Assembly: GCA_902728285.1 (NCBI GenBank)
Contig: CACVBU010000532.1
Location: forward strand, 584,059-648,058
From: Clytia hemisphaerica
Lineage: Eukaryota; Cnidaria; Hydrozoa; Leptothecata; Clytiidae
Reading direction: 5' to 3'
DNA: 64,000 nt
Shown: positions 18,815 to 28,779 of the stretch, one piece after another
How positions within the stretch are numbered: position 1 is the first letter of the stretch
Layout of the letters: the number at the start of each line of letters is the position of its first letter
Made by a program: the position numbers and the translations under genes
Notes under the pieces: model-generated
What the model saw: only the letters and a program-made list of their open reading frames with translations
What the model was told of the DNA's origin: nothing
Database searches by the model: none

Positions 18815-19271
18815 CCTCGTCATTTTTTTGTAGATTTTTATTTTGAAATATTTATTTGCAGGTTTTACGTTTTTTATATTTCCAAATTTTTATCTTATTT
18901 TTTTTACGAACTGAATACTTTTTGAGAAAAAAATAACACTGGGTCACCAGACAGAATGCGAAGAGAGAAATTAAGAACTACATTCGACTTTATCCTTAAT
19001 AATCCTCATTATTTTATTTGTGCTTTAAGTTTTGATGCAACTTCCTCGTGTCGCAATGGTCTAACTTTCTTCTGAAATTAGAATAATCGGCAAAAACTAT
19101 TGTCGTTTCCAATCTTGAAATGCGATGAAAAATGGGTTGTTCACTTAACATAACACAAACAAAGAATTTTTCTTTTCTCTCTTGTAATATTTCATAAAAT
19201 TAGTGCATCTGTTACATTCATTTACAGGAGAAATATACGAACTTCTGAAGGTCTCCCTCAATAGAGTAAAA
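18815..19271. other. 3' flank, no gene recognised
   Basis: AT-rich DNA after the secreted protein 4 gene; nothing further was seen. Confidence 0.35.
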
Positions 19272-19532
19272 GCTCGAAGGGCTAGAAGGGAATCTCCTAC
19301 GTAGGATTTGGAACTGCTAAATCCTACCTAAGTTGCGCGGCCTTGATTGGCCCGTGCGGTTTTTTCCAGATATAAAGTAAAATTCTTCGCTAGATTTAAA
19401 AAAATACCACTCAAAAATATAGAAACCACTAAATTCAATCCGTCGTCAAAAATATGACGTATATTCTAAGGCTTCACTTTTTCTTGCCTGAGAAAGGATA
19501 AAGATTCGCTTATAGCCCTTCGGGCTTTTTAC
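19272..19532. repeat. MITE, CGAAGGGCTAGA family, copy 1
   Basis: The ends are CTCGAAGGGCTAGAAGG and TATAGCCCTTCGGG. The interior (CTACCTAAGTTGCGCGGCC, TTCAATCCGTCGTCAAAAAT) matches the better-kept copy at 46164-46445. No ORF is present. Confidence 0.6.
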
Positions 19533-20072
19533 TTCATTGGTGTCCCTCCCTTCAATAAAAACTCTTCCTAATGAATGACTTGGGAAACAGGTACTATTTT
19601 CTTTTGTTGCTGTTTTGTTAAGATGTATCTTTCAATTTGCAAAACAGTGACGCGTAGAAATAAACCATGTACTGAAAACACGGATTCTATGAAGTAGGCT
19701 TATCTCACGAGGAAAACGATTCTCGTATTCTAGTATTTTACAACAAACAAATCATTCGTATGTCTTAAGGAAGATCATATTTTTGCATTTCTAAAGAAAA
19801 TATTATTATCCCTTTTCCCTTCAAAATGATTTTGGTAGAAATTCTGCTTTCCATGTTAAGCCTATTACGATATTAGATTCAGCCAATCGGAAGTAAACCT
19901 TGTGAAGTTTTTTCCACTCCGATATACCTCAATCAAAATTTTTGAGCTTTTTCATGATCGCCCAATTTCGAGAGAATTTAAGTATCATTAATTTTAACTA
20001 CAGTTCTTTGCGGTGTTTTAATGATTCCCGGTGACAGATGTCCTTGAGTAAAACCGTTTCCTTTATGTATAT
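19533..20072. other. Intergenic, no gene recognised
   Basis: AT-rich stretch between two MITEs; no feature beyond the 8-bp duplication at 20065-20072. Confidence 0.35.
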
Positions 20073-20327
20073 CCGGGGGGGGTACTAGGGCAAAATGGGT
20101 TACGGGGATGCGCCGCTGTTCAAGGTACCCTTTTTAACCCAGGCAGGGTCGCAAAAACACCAAAATAGAAAAATCAGTCTTTCGTAGGGTGGCTTTTTTG
20201 GAAAATTTGGGGAAAAAGTAGATAAATAGGCAAAATCTTTGAAAAAACGAGTCCCACGTAGGGTCCATTTTTCGAACATCAGCGGAGCACCCCCGTCGAT
20301 CGGCAACGGTAGTACCCTACCCCCCGG
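20073..20327. mobile_element. G-run/AGGGTC element, copy A (255 bp)
   Basis: The ends are CCGGGGGGGGTACTAGGGC and the inverted GTAGTACCCTACCCCCCGG. It is flanked by exact 8-bp direct repeats ATGTATAT (20065-20072 and 20328-20335). The inverted ends extend imperfectly for about 48 bp. Inside are GTCCCACGTAGGGTC and a related unit. Open frames across it are not genes. Confidence 0.75.
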
Positions 20328-20335
20328 ATGTATAT

Positions 20336-21424
20336 GTGCAGGTAAATACCTGGAGGAGCGTACGTACCCGTAAAACCAATTTTGCAGAGAGTGCAATCAT
20401 TTGCGTGGGACTACTTCTACCTCTTGTTTTTCGAAACGGAAGTTTTACGTGCTCTTGCAAAGGACCAATGCTGAGGCTTTCAAAAGCATTCATTAATTTA
20501 TTGTCTTGCTATCTCGTCATCAATCCTTTAGACCGTTGACCCTTTCAAAATATATGCTTGCTTTTTAAACCAAACCATATGATATTATTTTGCATTTTGC
20601 ACATAAGAAAAAACTCCCCATGATGCAATAAATTCAAATAATCAAATAATTCGTTACGATATCTAAAGCGCTTCCGAATTATATTTTATTTGCAGTAATG
20701 CCGATATCAAGACATTATGTTTCGATTACATAACTATGCCTTGTTTATACATAGGTTTTTTTTTTATCAAATAAAAAATCCGTTATCACTAACGTATACA
20801 CTTTCAGAATGGGAAAATAGGTTTCACTAGTTAGGGAAACTAACTACTTTCCCAAACTTAGAAATCCATACCAATGTAATCGAATGATAAATCCACATCT
20901 GAAAATCCACAAACTCTAGGCTAGAGAATCAACAATTTTTTCTGTTTCATCCATGGATGTGGTATATCAGGGTATTTGTTTATTCGAGGATAACAGATTA
21001 AATTATGAAGCTGTTCTTTGAAAACCTCCCAAACAAACATCTACTTTAACTAATTGATAGGAAGATGAAATTCTAACCGTTTCTATTTTCGATTACAAAT
21101 CACCACAAGTCGATTACTTTCATATCATTCGGTCATTAAATCAGTTTATTTGGATATTAACCCGTTAATCTAGTCCAATATACAAATTCAAAATGTGGAT
21201 TGTGAAATCCGTTCACATAGTCATAGGAATCGAAAAGTCCTTTTTTTTGACATTGGTATTACAAAGACGGAATGAACTAAGAAGCGAAGTTGTTTCTAAT
21301 TCCTTGGTCCTGTTCAGATATGGCATAGGTTATAGCCTCTCCCCTAGTCTGAATCGCAGACATCTATAGATATACCTCCTATAAGAAACTTTTTTCGCTA
21401 GAGGATGAGCAGAAGCCACGAAAA
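20336..21424. other. Intergenic, no gene recognised
   Basis: A 67-codon frame at 20336 lacks family features. The rest is AT-rich, with short inverted motifs such as TAGGGAAACTAACTA. Confidence 0.35.
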
Positions 21425-21722
21425 AGTCCGGTGCCAAATGTCCGGTGTCAAGATCGAATACTTTTGAGCACCGGATAATGTGCGCACCGGACATCTAAAA
21501 GTCCGGTGCGTCCGGTACGCATTTGTACAAGGTTAGGGCGTCTTAGTAAAGTTACCACCCTTTCTCCTAGGCGGTAATTTTTCGACACCGGACATAATAG
21601 CGAAACGGCAAAAATGACAACACCTCATCAGATCGTATATCTCACACTGGAAAATAATGTCCGGTGCATTTACAGAATACTTTTCTCCACCGGACAAAAT
21701 ACCGGACAGTCCGGTGCGTCGC
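21425..21722. repeat. Cluster of TCCGGTGC/GCACCGGA motifs
   Basis: About eleven copies of the TCCGGTG core in both orientations lie within 300 bp. A longer direct repeat, GAATACTTTTnnnnCACCGGA, occurs at about 21457 and 21676. No terminal repeat pair is obvious and no ORF is credible. Confidence 0.7.
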
Positions 21723-22662
21723 CAGGGTCGTTTACCTACTTTAAGCTTGTACATTTTCAACTAGCAGAATTTGTAAACTACTGTAGATTATTTTATGAAC
21801 CTCCTGATGATGGTATCATAAAGGTATGAAGCCCGGAAAAATAAAAATATCCAATATGACATGGCACACTTTGACACATTGTGCCAACGCGTATTTATGT
21901 TAACGCTCACTGCAATCTTCTTATTGACGCCTGCTTCTTTGATCATTTTCTTGAAATTCTAAGCCAGTCAAATACCCCTGTCACAATAAAATCCAACAGC
22001 GGGGGCTATAAAGTAAAATCTCAACGGGCCTGATTCGAGGTCTCAAAACCTCACTGGGTAAGAATTTTATCCTCGATTTTCGCCGGGGTAAGAAAAATGA
22101 GATTTTTTAATTGAGGGTTAAACTCATCAGTGCTTGAGTGTTCGAGTGTGAGTTACATTTGACTCAAAACAAAACAACAACGGTAATTCGAAATCGATTG
22201 GGGAATCTTTTTTGTTCGAATTTTTTGTTCAGAGAGATTCGAACTATAAAAATTATTTTAAGAGGGTTTCTTCTTGACGGGTACTGGAAACAAGTCTCTT
22301 TTCTTAAGGCAGAGCTTCTTCTTTACAGACCGATTCCTTTGTGATTGTGAAGTCATTTTCACCCACAATCTACCAATTTTATCGAGTAATAGCATAAAAG
22401 ATATGCACAGACGGATTTAGTTTACACCTTGCTTGGTCAAGGTTATGAAATATTTCCCGTCAGACCCGTTGTACCTGTTGTACTAAATAGTTTTCTCAAA
22501 AATGCTTTAATTTTAACATGATGATTATAATTTTTTTTTAAGTTTCTAAAGTATCCCTGGTTTTCTTGTTTGTTTCTTGGACCGTGAAATTATTATGTCA
22601 GTTAAGTATTTGCAGCTTTGGTTTTGGTTAAAGGTTGTTTCCAATACAACAGGATTTTGTGG
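21723..22662. other. Intergenic, no gene recognised
   Basis: Short frames at 21614-21829 and 22138-22344 show no features of real proteins. Confidence 0.35.
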
Positions 22663-22670
22663 AATAGGCT

Positions 22671-22996
22671 CCCGGGGGGGGGGGGGTACTTAGGCAAAAT
22701 GGGTGCCGGGTATGTGCGAGCCATAAGGGTACCTTTTCTCATTCCTCAAAAGTTTCTCAAAGGGGTACAATTTCAAAAGTAAGTCTCTGAAAGGGTCCCA
22801 AAATCACGAAAATCAAAAATTTCTCTCTCAAAGTGTCACGATTTCCAAAAATTTTGACCAAAATTTGGTGACAATCAAACCAAAATTTAGAAAAAATGGA
22901 CCAAAATCTAGGAAAAAGTCTCTCAAAGGGTCTATTTTCGATTTTCGGCTCGGACATACCCGTCACCTCGCAAACCTAGTACCCCCCCCTCCCGGG
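22671..22996. mobile_element. G-run/AGGGTC element, copy B (326 bp)
   Basis: It starts CCCGGGG, with a run of more than ten G then TACTTAGGC, and ends CCTAGTACCCCCCCCTCCCGGG. It is flanked by exact 8-bp direct repeats AATAGGCT (22663-22670 and 22997-23004). Inside are GTCTCTGAAAGGGTC and GTCTCTCAAAGGGTC units. It is non-coding. Confidence 0.8.
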
Positions 22997-23219
22997 AATA
23001 GGCTTGAATAGGTCTAGTAAAATAAAAGAGGAGGATTCGGAGTTGGGGCGGACAGTGGTGGTGGCTGCTCGATGTTGACCGAGAAGGCGTTGGCGTTTTA
23101 CAATCGTTCTTCGTGCTGAACAGCTTTTTCAAAATTACCCGATTTCCCCGAAAATATGTTGACGGGCAACGTGGATACAAGACAACAACAACAAAAAAGA
23201 AGAAAGGAAGATTTTTTCA

Positions 23220-23614
23220 AAATGGAAGGTTGACGGTTGACGGTTTTCAAGATGGCGGCAAATTTTTAGTTTTTCATTTTAAATTTTAAATTGTTGGTCA
23301 TAAGAAGATCATAAGAAGATTTCGGTGGAGGATTTTCACCAGAGAGGAGAATACGGTGGAGGATTTTCACCAGAGAGGAGAATACGGTGGAGGATTTTGA
23401 CAAGAGGGGAGATTTCGGTGGAGGATTTTCTACAAAGTAAAGAACCATCAAACCCATCCTTGAACCAACAACACTCAGCAAACAAATCCTGTTTTTCTTG
23501 TTTCAAAAATTTTAATAGGGTCAAGAGTGCGTGACCTACAAATTACGTAGTTTTTTAGAACCTATGAAATTTACTGAACAGACAAAAGAAAAGGCAAGAA
23601 TATATAGATAAAAA
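23220..23614 (+). promoter_or_regulatory. LINE 5' UTR with a YY1-like site and 31-bp tandem repeats
   Basis: CAAGATGGCGGC at 23248-23259 is a YY1-type core, the kind of site that sets transcription starts in mammalian L1. Four 31-bp units (GGTGGAGGATTTTCACCAGA...) start at 23324, 23355, 23386 and 23417. Tandem units upstream of ORF1 recall promoter monomers of some L1 families. The 5' end of the element is not fixed; near 23220 is a guess. Confidence 0.55.
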
Positions 23615-25426
23615 ATGGGGGAGAGATCAACAACAAAAGCAACAAAAGTCTATGCGGTTAAAACAGGCAGAAAGAAAGGACTGTTCGAGACATGGGAAGA
23701 GTGCTCAGAACAAGTAAATGGATATAAAGGGGCAGAATATAAAGGTTTTAAGACTAAAGAAGAGGCAGAAAAATATTTTCAAGGGATAACCGCTTTCGAG
23801 AAAGAAAACAGAGATACACCGAAAGGAGAGGAAGTAAAACATAGTGCTTTAATAAATCCTGAACTGGAAGAAAAAAGTACTCAGGGAGAAGAAGATGATC
23901 TGGAAGAGGAAGAATTTTATGATATCCCAGTAGGAGAGAGTGAGGAAGATGATTTAAGCCAACCTGTGGTGACTCTAAATAAAGAGTCACACTCGAAACC
24001 AAACAGCAACGAGATGGAAGAAAAAGACAAGGATGAGGCAGGACTAGGAGAGTTTGAGAAAGGCAGAGATGAAAACAACAGATGCGGATATTGTAAAAAA
24101 ATGATATCCAAATCAACCATCAAAGCAATAGAGTGTGACCTATGCTCTAAATGGTTCCACAGCAACAAACAGTGTGGAAGTGAGTTAGTGCAGGTGTACA
24201 ACCAAATTATATTACTAGGTGACAGCCCTCTTCTAAAGTGGTACTGTAAGACGTGTGAAAGTGAAATAGAGAACCATCAACAGAAAATAGCAGTCAATGT
24301 AATGGCCCTAAAAGCGGCAGAAGAAAAAGTAGAAGAAAAGAGTGACACCATAGCAAAACTTAAGGCAGAGGCAAAGCTGATGAAAGATAATCTAAAGATT
24401 GAGGAAGAAAAACACCAGATGGCATTAGTACAGATAAATGGAAAAGAAAGATGGATATCAGAAGTCGCAAGAGCAATAGGCATACACCCAAAGCAGAATG
24501 AAGAAGGACAAGAAACAAATGGAAAGGAAGTGCTCCAGTGCTTAAAAAGAAAATGGGATGAAAGCAAAAAACGGGAAAAAGGACTTAGAGACGAGATAAA
24601 ACAATACAAGAAAAACATAGAGGAGACTATAGTGGAGAAAAGAGAAATAGAAAAAATGCTACAAGAAATGATAGAGAACGCTGAACAAGAGAAGGAAAGT
24701 AGGCAGGAGAAAGAAATTACGATTCCAGACAGAAGAGCAGAAGCTGAGGAAACAGAAATCACCAGGAAAGAGAAGAAGATAGAGGAAAAAGTCCAGGGAG
24801 AAGCAGAACCAGCAGTGACAAAGAATAAACAGCAGAACCACAAAGGAAAATGGGAAGAAAGGCAGAGAGTAAGACCAGGAAAGCCAACCCAATGGGAAAA
24901 CCAGGTGGAAAAAGACCAAGAAACCAGAAGGCAAAATAATGAAGCGGGAAAGAAACTTTGTATATGGCATAATAAAAAAGGATGTAGATTTCAGAACCAC
25001 TGCAAGTTTGAACACAAGAAACTATGTCAAAACATCAGAGAGGAAAAGGAATGTAAGAAAGCCAACTGTACACAAAGCCATGATACATCAATTGTATGTA
25101 GATATAACAAAGATTGCAATAAACCAAACTGCAAATTTATCCATACACAAGACAGAGAGCAGGGAAAAGAAGAGAACCAGAGAGAGAGGAATCAGTTAAC
25201 AGACGAAGGAAGGGGACAAAAAAGAAGGCAACATGAACAGATCAGCAGAATCAAGCAATTTGAAAATGAAAGTGAAACTGATACAAGAGAACAACAACTG
25301 TTGGAGAGACTGACTCAAATGATGGGGAAAATGATAAAGGAAAGCGTAAAGCAGACCCTACAACAAATAGGAGAAGAAAATGGAAACTCGCCTTTTTTAG
25401 GAGAGAGAGGGACTCCCCCTCAATAA
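23615..25426 (+). CDS. LINE ORF1: hybrid-binding domain, PHD-like finger, coiled coil, three CCCH fingers
   Basis: The ORF encodes 603 aa. Residues 11-57 (VYAVKTGRKKGLFETWEEC, then QVNGYKGAEYKGF) are a clear RNase H1 N-terminal/viroplasmin-type fold that binds RNA-DNA hybrids. An acidic linker follows. A PHD-like finger spans about 157-218 (CGYC, CDLCSKWFH, WYCKTC). A long Lys/Glu coiled coil covers about 220-375. Three CCCH fingers lie at 449-510 with spacings C-x7-C-x5-C-x3-H, C-x8-C-x4-C-x3-H and C-x6-C-x4-C-x3-H. A short Gln-rich helix ends the protein. The likely role is to bind element RNA, and perhaps the hybrid made during target-primed reverse transcription. The last codons carry the T-TTT-TTA heptamer. 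Intact frames suggest a young copy. Confidence 0.85.
   Translation: MGERSTTKATKVYAVKTGRKKGLFETWEECSEQVNGYKGAEYKGFKTKEEAEKYFQGITAFEKENRDTPKGEEVKHSALINPELEEKSTQGEEDDLEEEEFYDIPVGESEEDDLSQPVVTLNKESHSKPNSNEMEEKDKDEAGLGEFEKGRDENNRCGYCKKMISKSTIKAIECDLCSKWFHSNKQCGSELVQVYNQIILLGDSPLLKWYCKTCESEIENHQQKIAVNVMALKAAEEKVEEKSDTIAKLKAEAKLMKDNLKIEEEKHQMALVQINGKERWISEVARAIGIHPKQNEEGQETNGKEVLQCLKRKWDESKKREKGLRDEIKQYKKNIEETIVEKREIEKMLQEMIENAEQEKESRQEKEITIPDRRAEAEETEITRKEKKIEEKVQGEAEPAVTKNKQQNHKGKWEERQRVRPGKPTQWENQVEKDQETRRQNNEAGKKLCIWHNKKGCRFQNHCKFEHKKLCQNIREEKECKKANCTQSHDTSIVCRYNKDCNKPNCKFIHTQDREQGKEENQRERNQLTDEGRGQKRRQHEQISRIKQFENESETDTREQQLLERLTQMMGKMIKESVKQTLQQIGEENGNSPFLGERGTPPQ
25393..25421 (+). promoter_or_regulatory. 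Predicted -1 ribosomal frameshift site
   Basis: In the ORF1 frame the codons CCT-TTT-TTA contain T-TTT-TTA (25393-25399), the X-XXY-YYZ pattern for -1 slippage. After a 7-nt spacer, GAGGG (25407-25411) can pair with CCCTC (25417-25421) to form a short GC-rich stem. ORF2 lies exactly in the -1 frame, open from 25282 on, and ORF1 stops at 25424. The hairpin is small; a pseudoknot was not found by eye. Confidence 0.6.
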
Positions 25427-28400
25427 ATAAAGGAATAACAATAACAGAACAGGACAAGGAGAAAGACAAACTAGGAAATTTTTCGAGGCAACCAAAAAAT
25501 GAAAGGAAAAAGACTAGAAGAGGAGGAAAGAAGGTCAAGAACACTTTGAAGAATTTCGAAATTTATTACAACAACATCAGAGGGATCAAATCAAAGATGT
25601 CGAGCGTGTTGAGCATTGTAGATGAAAGGAGGCCAGATATGATCATCCTTATTGAAACATGGCTAGATGAGAGTGAAAAATTTGAAATCAAGGGGTACAA
25701 GCCTTATCGAAACGATAGAACATCAAATGGAGGTGGGGTCCTGATAGCAGTAAAGGAGCATTTAGAGCCAATCACAAAGAAGGTTTCAATGACAAAAGGG
25801 AACCTCGAAAGCCTATGGATTACTTTAAATAACAAAAGACACAAAATCAAGATTGGAGCAGTCTACATCCCAAAAGAAAACATAGGAAGAAACAAACTAC
25901 AAGAGGCCTTCAAGGAAATAGAGAAAGAAGTAGAACTTGGGATCATAGGAGACTTCCAAACCATGGTAGTAGGAGATACAAACTCGAAAATCGAAAGCGA
26001 GGGTGAAAGTGTAGGAGGAAAGATACAAAAAGAGATGGTTGAGAGACTAAATTTCACAATAACCAACGAAACAGACAAATGCCAGGGCAAGTGGACAAGG
26101 ATTGAAGGAGAATGTAAATCAAGACTTGACTATGTTATGACATGCGAAAGAGCAGAAAACAGCATAATATCAATGCAAATAGACGAAGCTAAGATATGGA
26201 CACCCTGCAGACTGAAGAAACAAAACGGAGAAATAAGACAGATATATAGCGACCATACTGCCATTATGGTGGAATGCAATTGGACCATTGGCGAATGTGG
26301 CAAAAAGAAACAGCAATACACACGTCATGGGCCAGCAGAAATGAAGAGATTTGAAGAAATGCTGAAAGACAAAAAATTCAAAGAGGTACTCAATAACGCT
26401 AAGGAAGGAATGAGTAGGCGATATGAGCAATGGTCAGAAATGGTTGCGCAGGCATATGAAAATGCAGGAAAAAAAGTATCACCTCGGAATGGCCAGTCAA
26501 AGGAGGAGCGGCTGCTAAACCAAAAATACAAAAATCTGAGAAAGATACAACAGGGAGAAGATAAAAACCTAACAGAAGAAATACAGAAAGTTAAGGAGGA
26601 GATTCTAGAAGCGGAAGGAAGAAGGATCAACAACACAGTAGTAAGAGCTGTGCAAGAAATGAAAAAGAAGAATGGCGGTATTGACCAAGCAAAATTTTGG
26701 GAGATACATAAAAAGATCACCCAAAGAAGGAGAGAACCACAAACAACATCAATCAAAGACAAAGAGGGAAACCGTAAAGACGATAAGCAAGAAGTTTTGA
26801 AAGTGTACAAAGAGTTTTATGAGGAACTGCTAACACCAAAGGAATACACCACAGAGAGGGGAAAACAGCAGGAAAGGTTAATTGCAGAAGATTTTGAGGA
26901 AATCATAAAAACGGCAACAAAGCAGAAACCAATGGAAATCACCACAATGACCATAAATAGAATAATCGAAAAGCTGAAAAAAAGAAAAGCACCAGATAGA
27001 GAACAGTGGAGAAACGAAATGCTCATAGGAGGGGGAACTGAAATCGAAGAGCACCTCAGGATCATTTTTAACCAAATATCAAATGGAGAGGAGATACCCC
27101 AAGCGTGGCAACGAGTCAAAATAAAGAGCATCCACAAGAAAGGATCCACACTGGAAATGAACAATAGGAGAGGAATCTTCATTACAAACGTGGTCAGTAA
27201 AGTATGGGAAAAAGTGCTCCTAGAAAGAATGAACCAAACAATGAAAATTGACATAAACCAGAACGGTGGGCAGAAGGGAAGAGGAACCTTGGACAACTTG
27301 ATGGCCATACTGAGCATACAGCAGATGGCAAAGCATAGAGAAACGTACATTGTCTTTGCAGACGCAAAGAAGTGTTTCGACCGACTTTGGCTCAAAGACT
27401 GCATCAAGGACTTGAAAGATGCAGGAGTGAGAGAAGCTGAAGCCAGACAAGTGTTCAAACTTAACAAGAAATGCCAAATCATCATTGACACCCCAGTGGG
27501 TTCCACTCAGGAGATAGAGATAGGGGAGATCGTGAAGCAAGGAACAGTTTTGGGGCCACAACTGTGCTGTGCATCAACAATGATGGTGAACAAAGTTGGT
27601 CCCGGTATAGTAACATCAATGGCACCAGGTCTACAAGTAAATGCGCTAGCTTATGTAGATGACATTGCTGGGGCAGGCTCAAAACTGGCAGCAGAGAACA
27701 CTTTAAAAGCACTCAAGGAGATGGAGGAGACAAAAAAATTCACCTTCTCAACCTCAAAGACGAAAATACTCCACATAGGGAAGAAAAAGAATGAAGAAGA
27801 GCTGTCTTTTGAACTGAGAGAAGGGATGGTGAGGGAATGTCAAGAATACAAATATCTGGGAACCTGGCTGAATCAAAGAGGCAACTTCTCGAGACAACTC
27901 CAGGAAATAGAACAGAGAGCAGGAAAGATAGCAGGAGTCATAAACTGCCACGGCCAAAAAGCAATCTCAATGGAATTGGCAACAAAGTTGTTCCTGTATA
28001 CGGAAACAGGAACAAACTCAATCTTCGGAGACGTAGAGCTATGGCCAGCACTCACAAAGACAGACTGGGAGAGTCTTGAGTCCATACACACCTCCAACAT
28101 CAAAAAGTTTCTTGGACTCCCAGTTACAACACCCAGCTGGGGAGTTCTAGCAGAGACAGGTATCTGGCCAATAAAGGCCACGATAAATTACAAGAGGCTA
28201 ATGGTTCTTCACAACATAGTGAACGGCAAAGAACGCTTGGCAAAGACTATTGTTGAAAGCCAAATGACAAGAAAGTATGATGATGAAAGCTGGTACAGTG
28301 CAACATGGAGGATAGCTGAGAAACTAAAGATACCAGGGGAGCTGAGAGGATTGCCCAAATCAAATTGGAAAAGACAAGTAAAGGAGGCAACAAGAAAGGA

Positions 28401-28779
28401 GATTCAAGAAGAAGTGAGAAGAGAAATAAAGACGAAAAAGAAATTGAGATTCCTGACAAACTTTGAGGAGAAGACCTATCTCAACGTCAACACTCAAGCA
28501 GATGCCAATCTACTCCTGAGAGTACGCTTGAATATGATCAAGGCAAAAGCAAATTATGGAGACAAAGGGACTTGTAGATTTTGCAGTAAGAAGGAAGAAA
28601 GTACAGAGCATCTAGGAGAGTGTGAGGAGATTGATGCTGGAAAAGTAACAGTGGATGAAATCAAATCAGGCAACCAAGAAAGCTTAAAGAAAGTTGTCAG
28701 GAGATACAGAATGGTTGAAAAGATGCTCCAGGTAGAGGAAAAAGGTGGCGATGCCATCTACGGAAAATCACGGAACTAA
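25399..28779 (+). CDS. LINE ORF2: AP endonuclease and reverse transcriptase
   Basis: The frame is open from 25282 to 28779 with no ATG until 25597, which lies after the first endonuclease strand (YYNNIRGIKSK). Start by -1 frameshift from ORF1 is therefore favoured. The N-terminal 245 aa from 25546 carry ETWLDE, GDTNSK, SRLDYVM and SDHTAI, an APE-type nickase. The reverse transcriptase has FADAKKCFD (motif A), KQGTVLGPQL (motif B) and YVDD (motif C, about residue 703 counted from 25546). Near the end a CRFC-x7-H-x3-C knuckle follows. No RNase H domain is seen. It would nick target DNA and copy its RNA there. The endonuclease looks CR1/Jockey-like (YNNIRG); the clade is not settled. Confidence 0.9.
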   Translation, partial: RRERDSPSINKGITITEQDKEKDKLGNFSRQPKNERKKTRRGGKKVKNTLKNFEIYYNNIRGIKSKMSSVLSIVDERRPDMIILIETWLDESEKFEIKGYKPYRNDRTSNGGGVLIAVKEHLEPITKKVSMTKGNLESLWITLNNKRHKIKIGAVYIPKENIGRNKLQEAFKEIEKEVELGIIGDFQTMVVGDTNSKIESEGESVGGKIQKEMVERLNFTITNETDKCQGKWTRIEGECKSRLDYVMTCERAENSIISMQIDEAKIWTPCRLKKQNGEIRQIYSDHTAIMVECNWTIGECGKKKQQYTRHGPAEMKRFEEMLKDKKFKEVLNNAKEGMSRRYEQWSEMVAQAYENAGKKVSPRNGQSKEERLLNQKYKNLRKIQQGEDKNLTEEIQKVKEEILEAEGRRINNTVVRAVQEMKKKNGGIDQAKFWEIHKKITQRRREPQTTSIKDKEGNRKDDKQEVLKVYKEFYEELLTPKEYTTERGKQQERLIAEDFEEIIKTATKQKPMEITTMTINRIIEKLKKRKAPDREQWRNEMLIGGGTEIEEHLRIIFNQISNGEEIPQAWQRVKIKSIHKKGSTLEMNNRRGIFITNVVSKVWEKVLLERMNQTMKIDINQNGGQKGRGTLDNLMAILSIQQMAKHRETYIVFADAKKCFDRLWLKDCIKDLKDAGVREAEARQVFKLNKKCQIIIDTPVGSTQEIEIGEIVKQGTVLGPQLCCASTMMVNKVGPGIVTSMAPGLQVNALAYVDDIAGAGSKLAAENTLKALKEMEETKKFTFSTSKTKILHIGKKKNEEELSFELREGMVRECQEYKYLGTWLNQRGNFSRQLQEIEQRAGKIAGVINCHGQKAISMELATKLFLYTETGTNSIFGDVELWPALTKTDWESLESIHTSNIKKFLGLPVTTPSWGVLAETGIWPIKATINYKRLMVLHNIVNGKERLAKTIVESQMTRKYDDESWYSATWRIAEKLKIPGELRGLPKSNWKRQVKEATRKEIQEEVRREIKTKKKLRFLTNFEEKTYLNVNTQADANLLLRVRLNMIKAKANYGDKGTCRFCSKKEESTEHLGECEEIDAGKVTVDEIKSGNQESLKKVVRRYRMVEKMLQVEEKGGDAIYGKSRN

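Noticed and set aside
20100-20396. 98-codon minus-strand frame
   Set aside because: It runs through the G-run element copy A and its inverted ends; not a gene.
23754-28757. Many long minus-strand open frames opposite the LINE (for example 24277-24843, 26817-27506)
   Set aside because: They are shadows of the A-rich LINE ORFs; their Ser/Phe/Leu-rich composition is what reversed Lys/Glu codons give.
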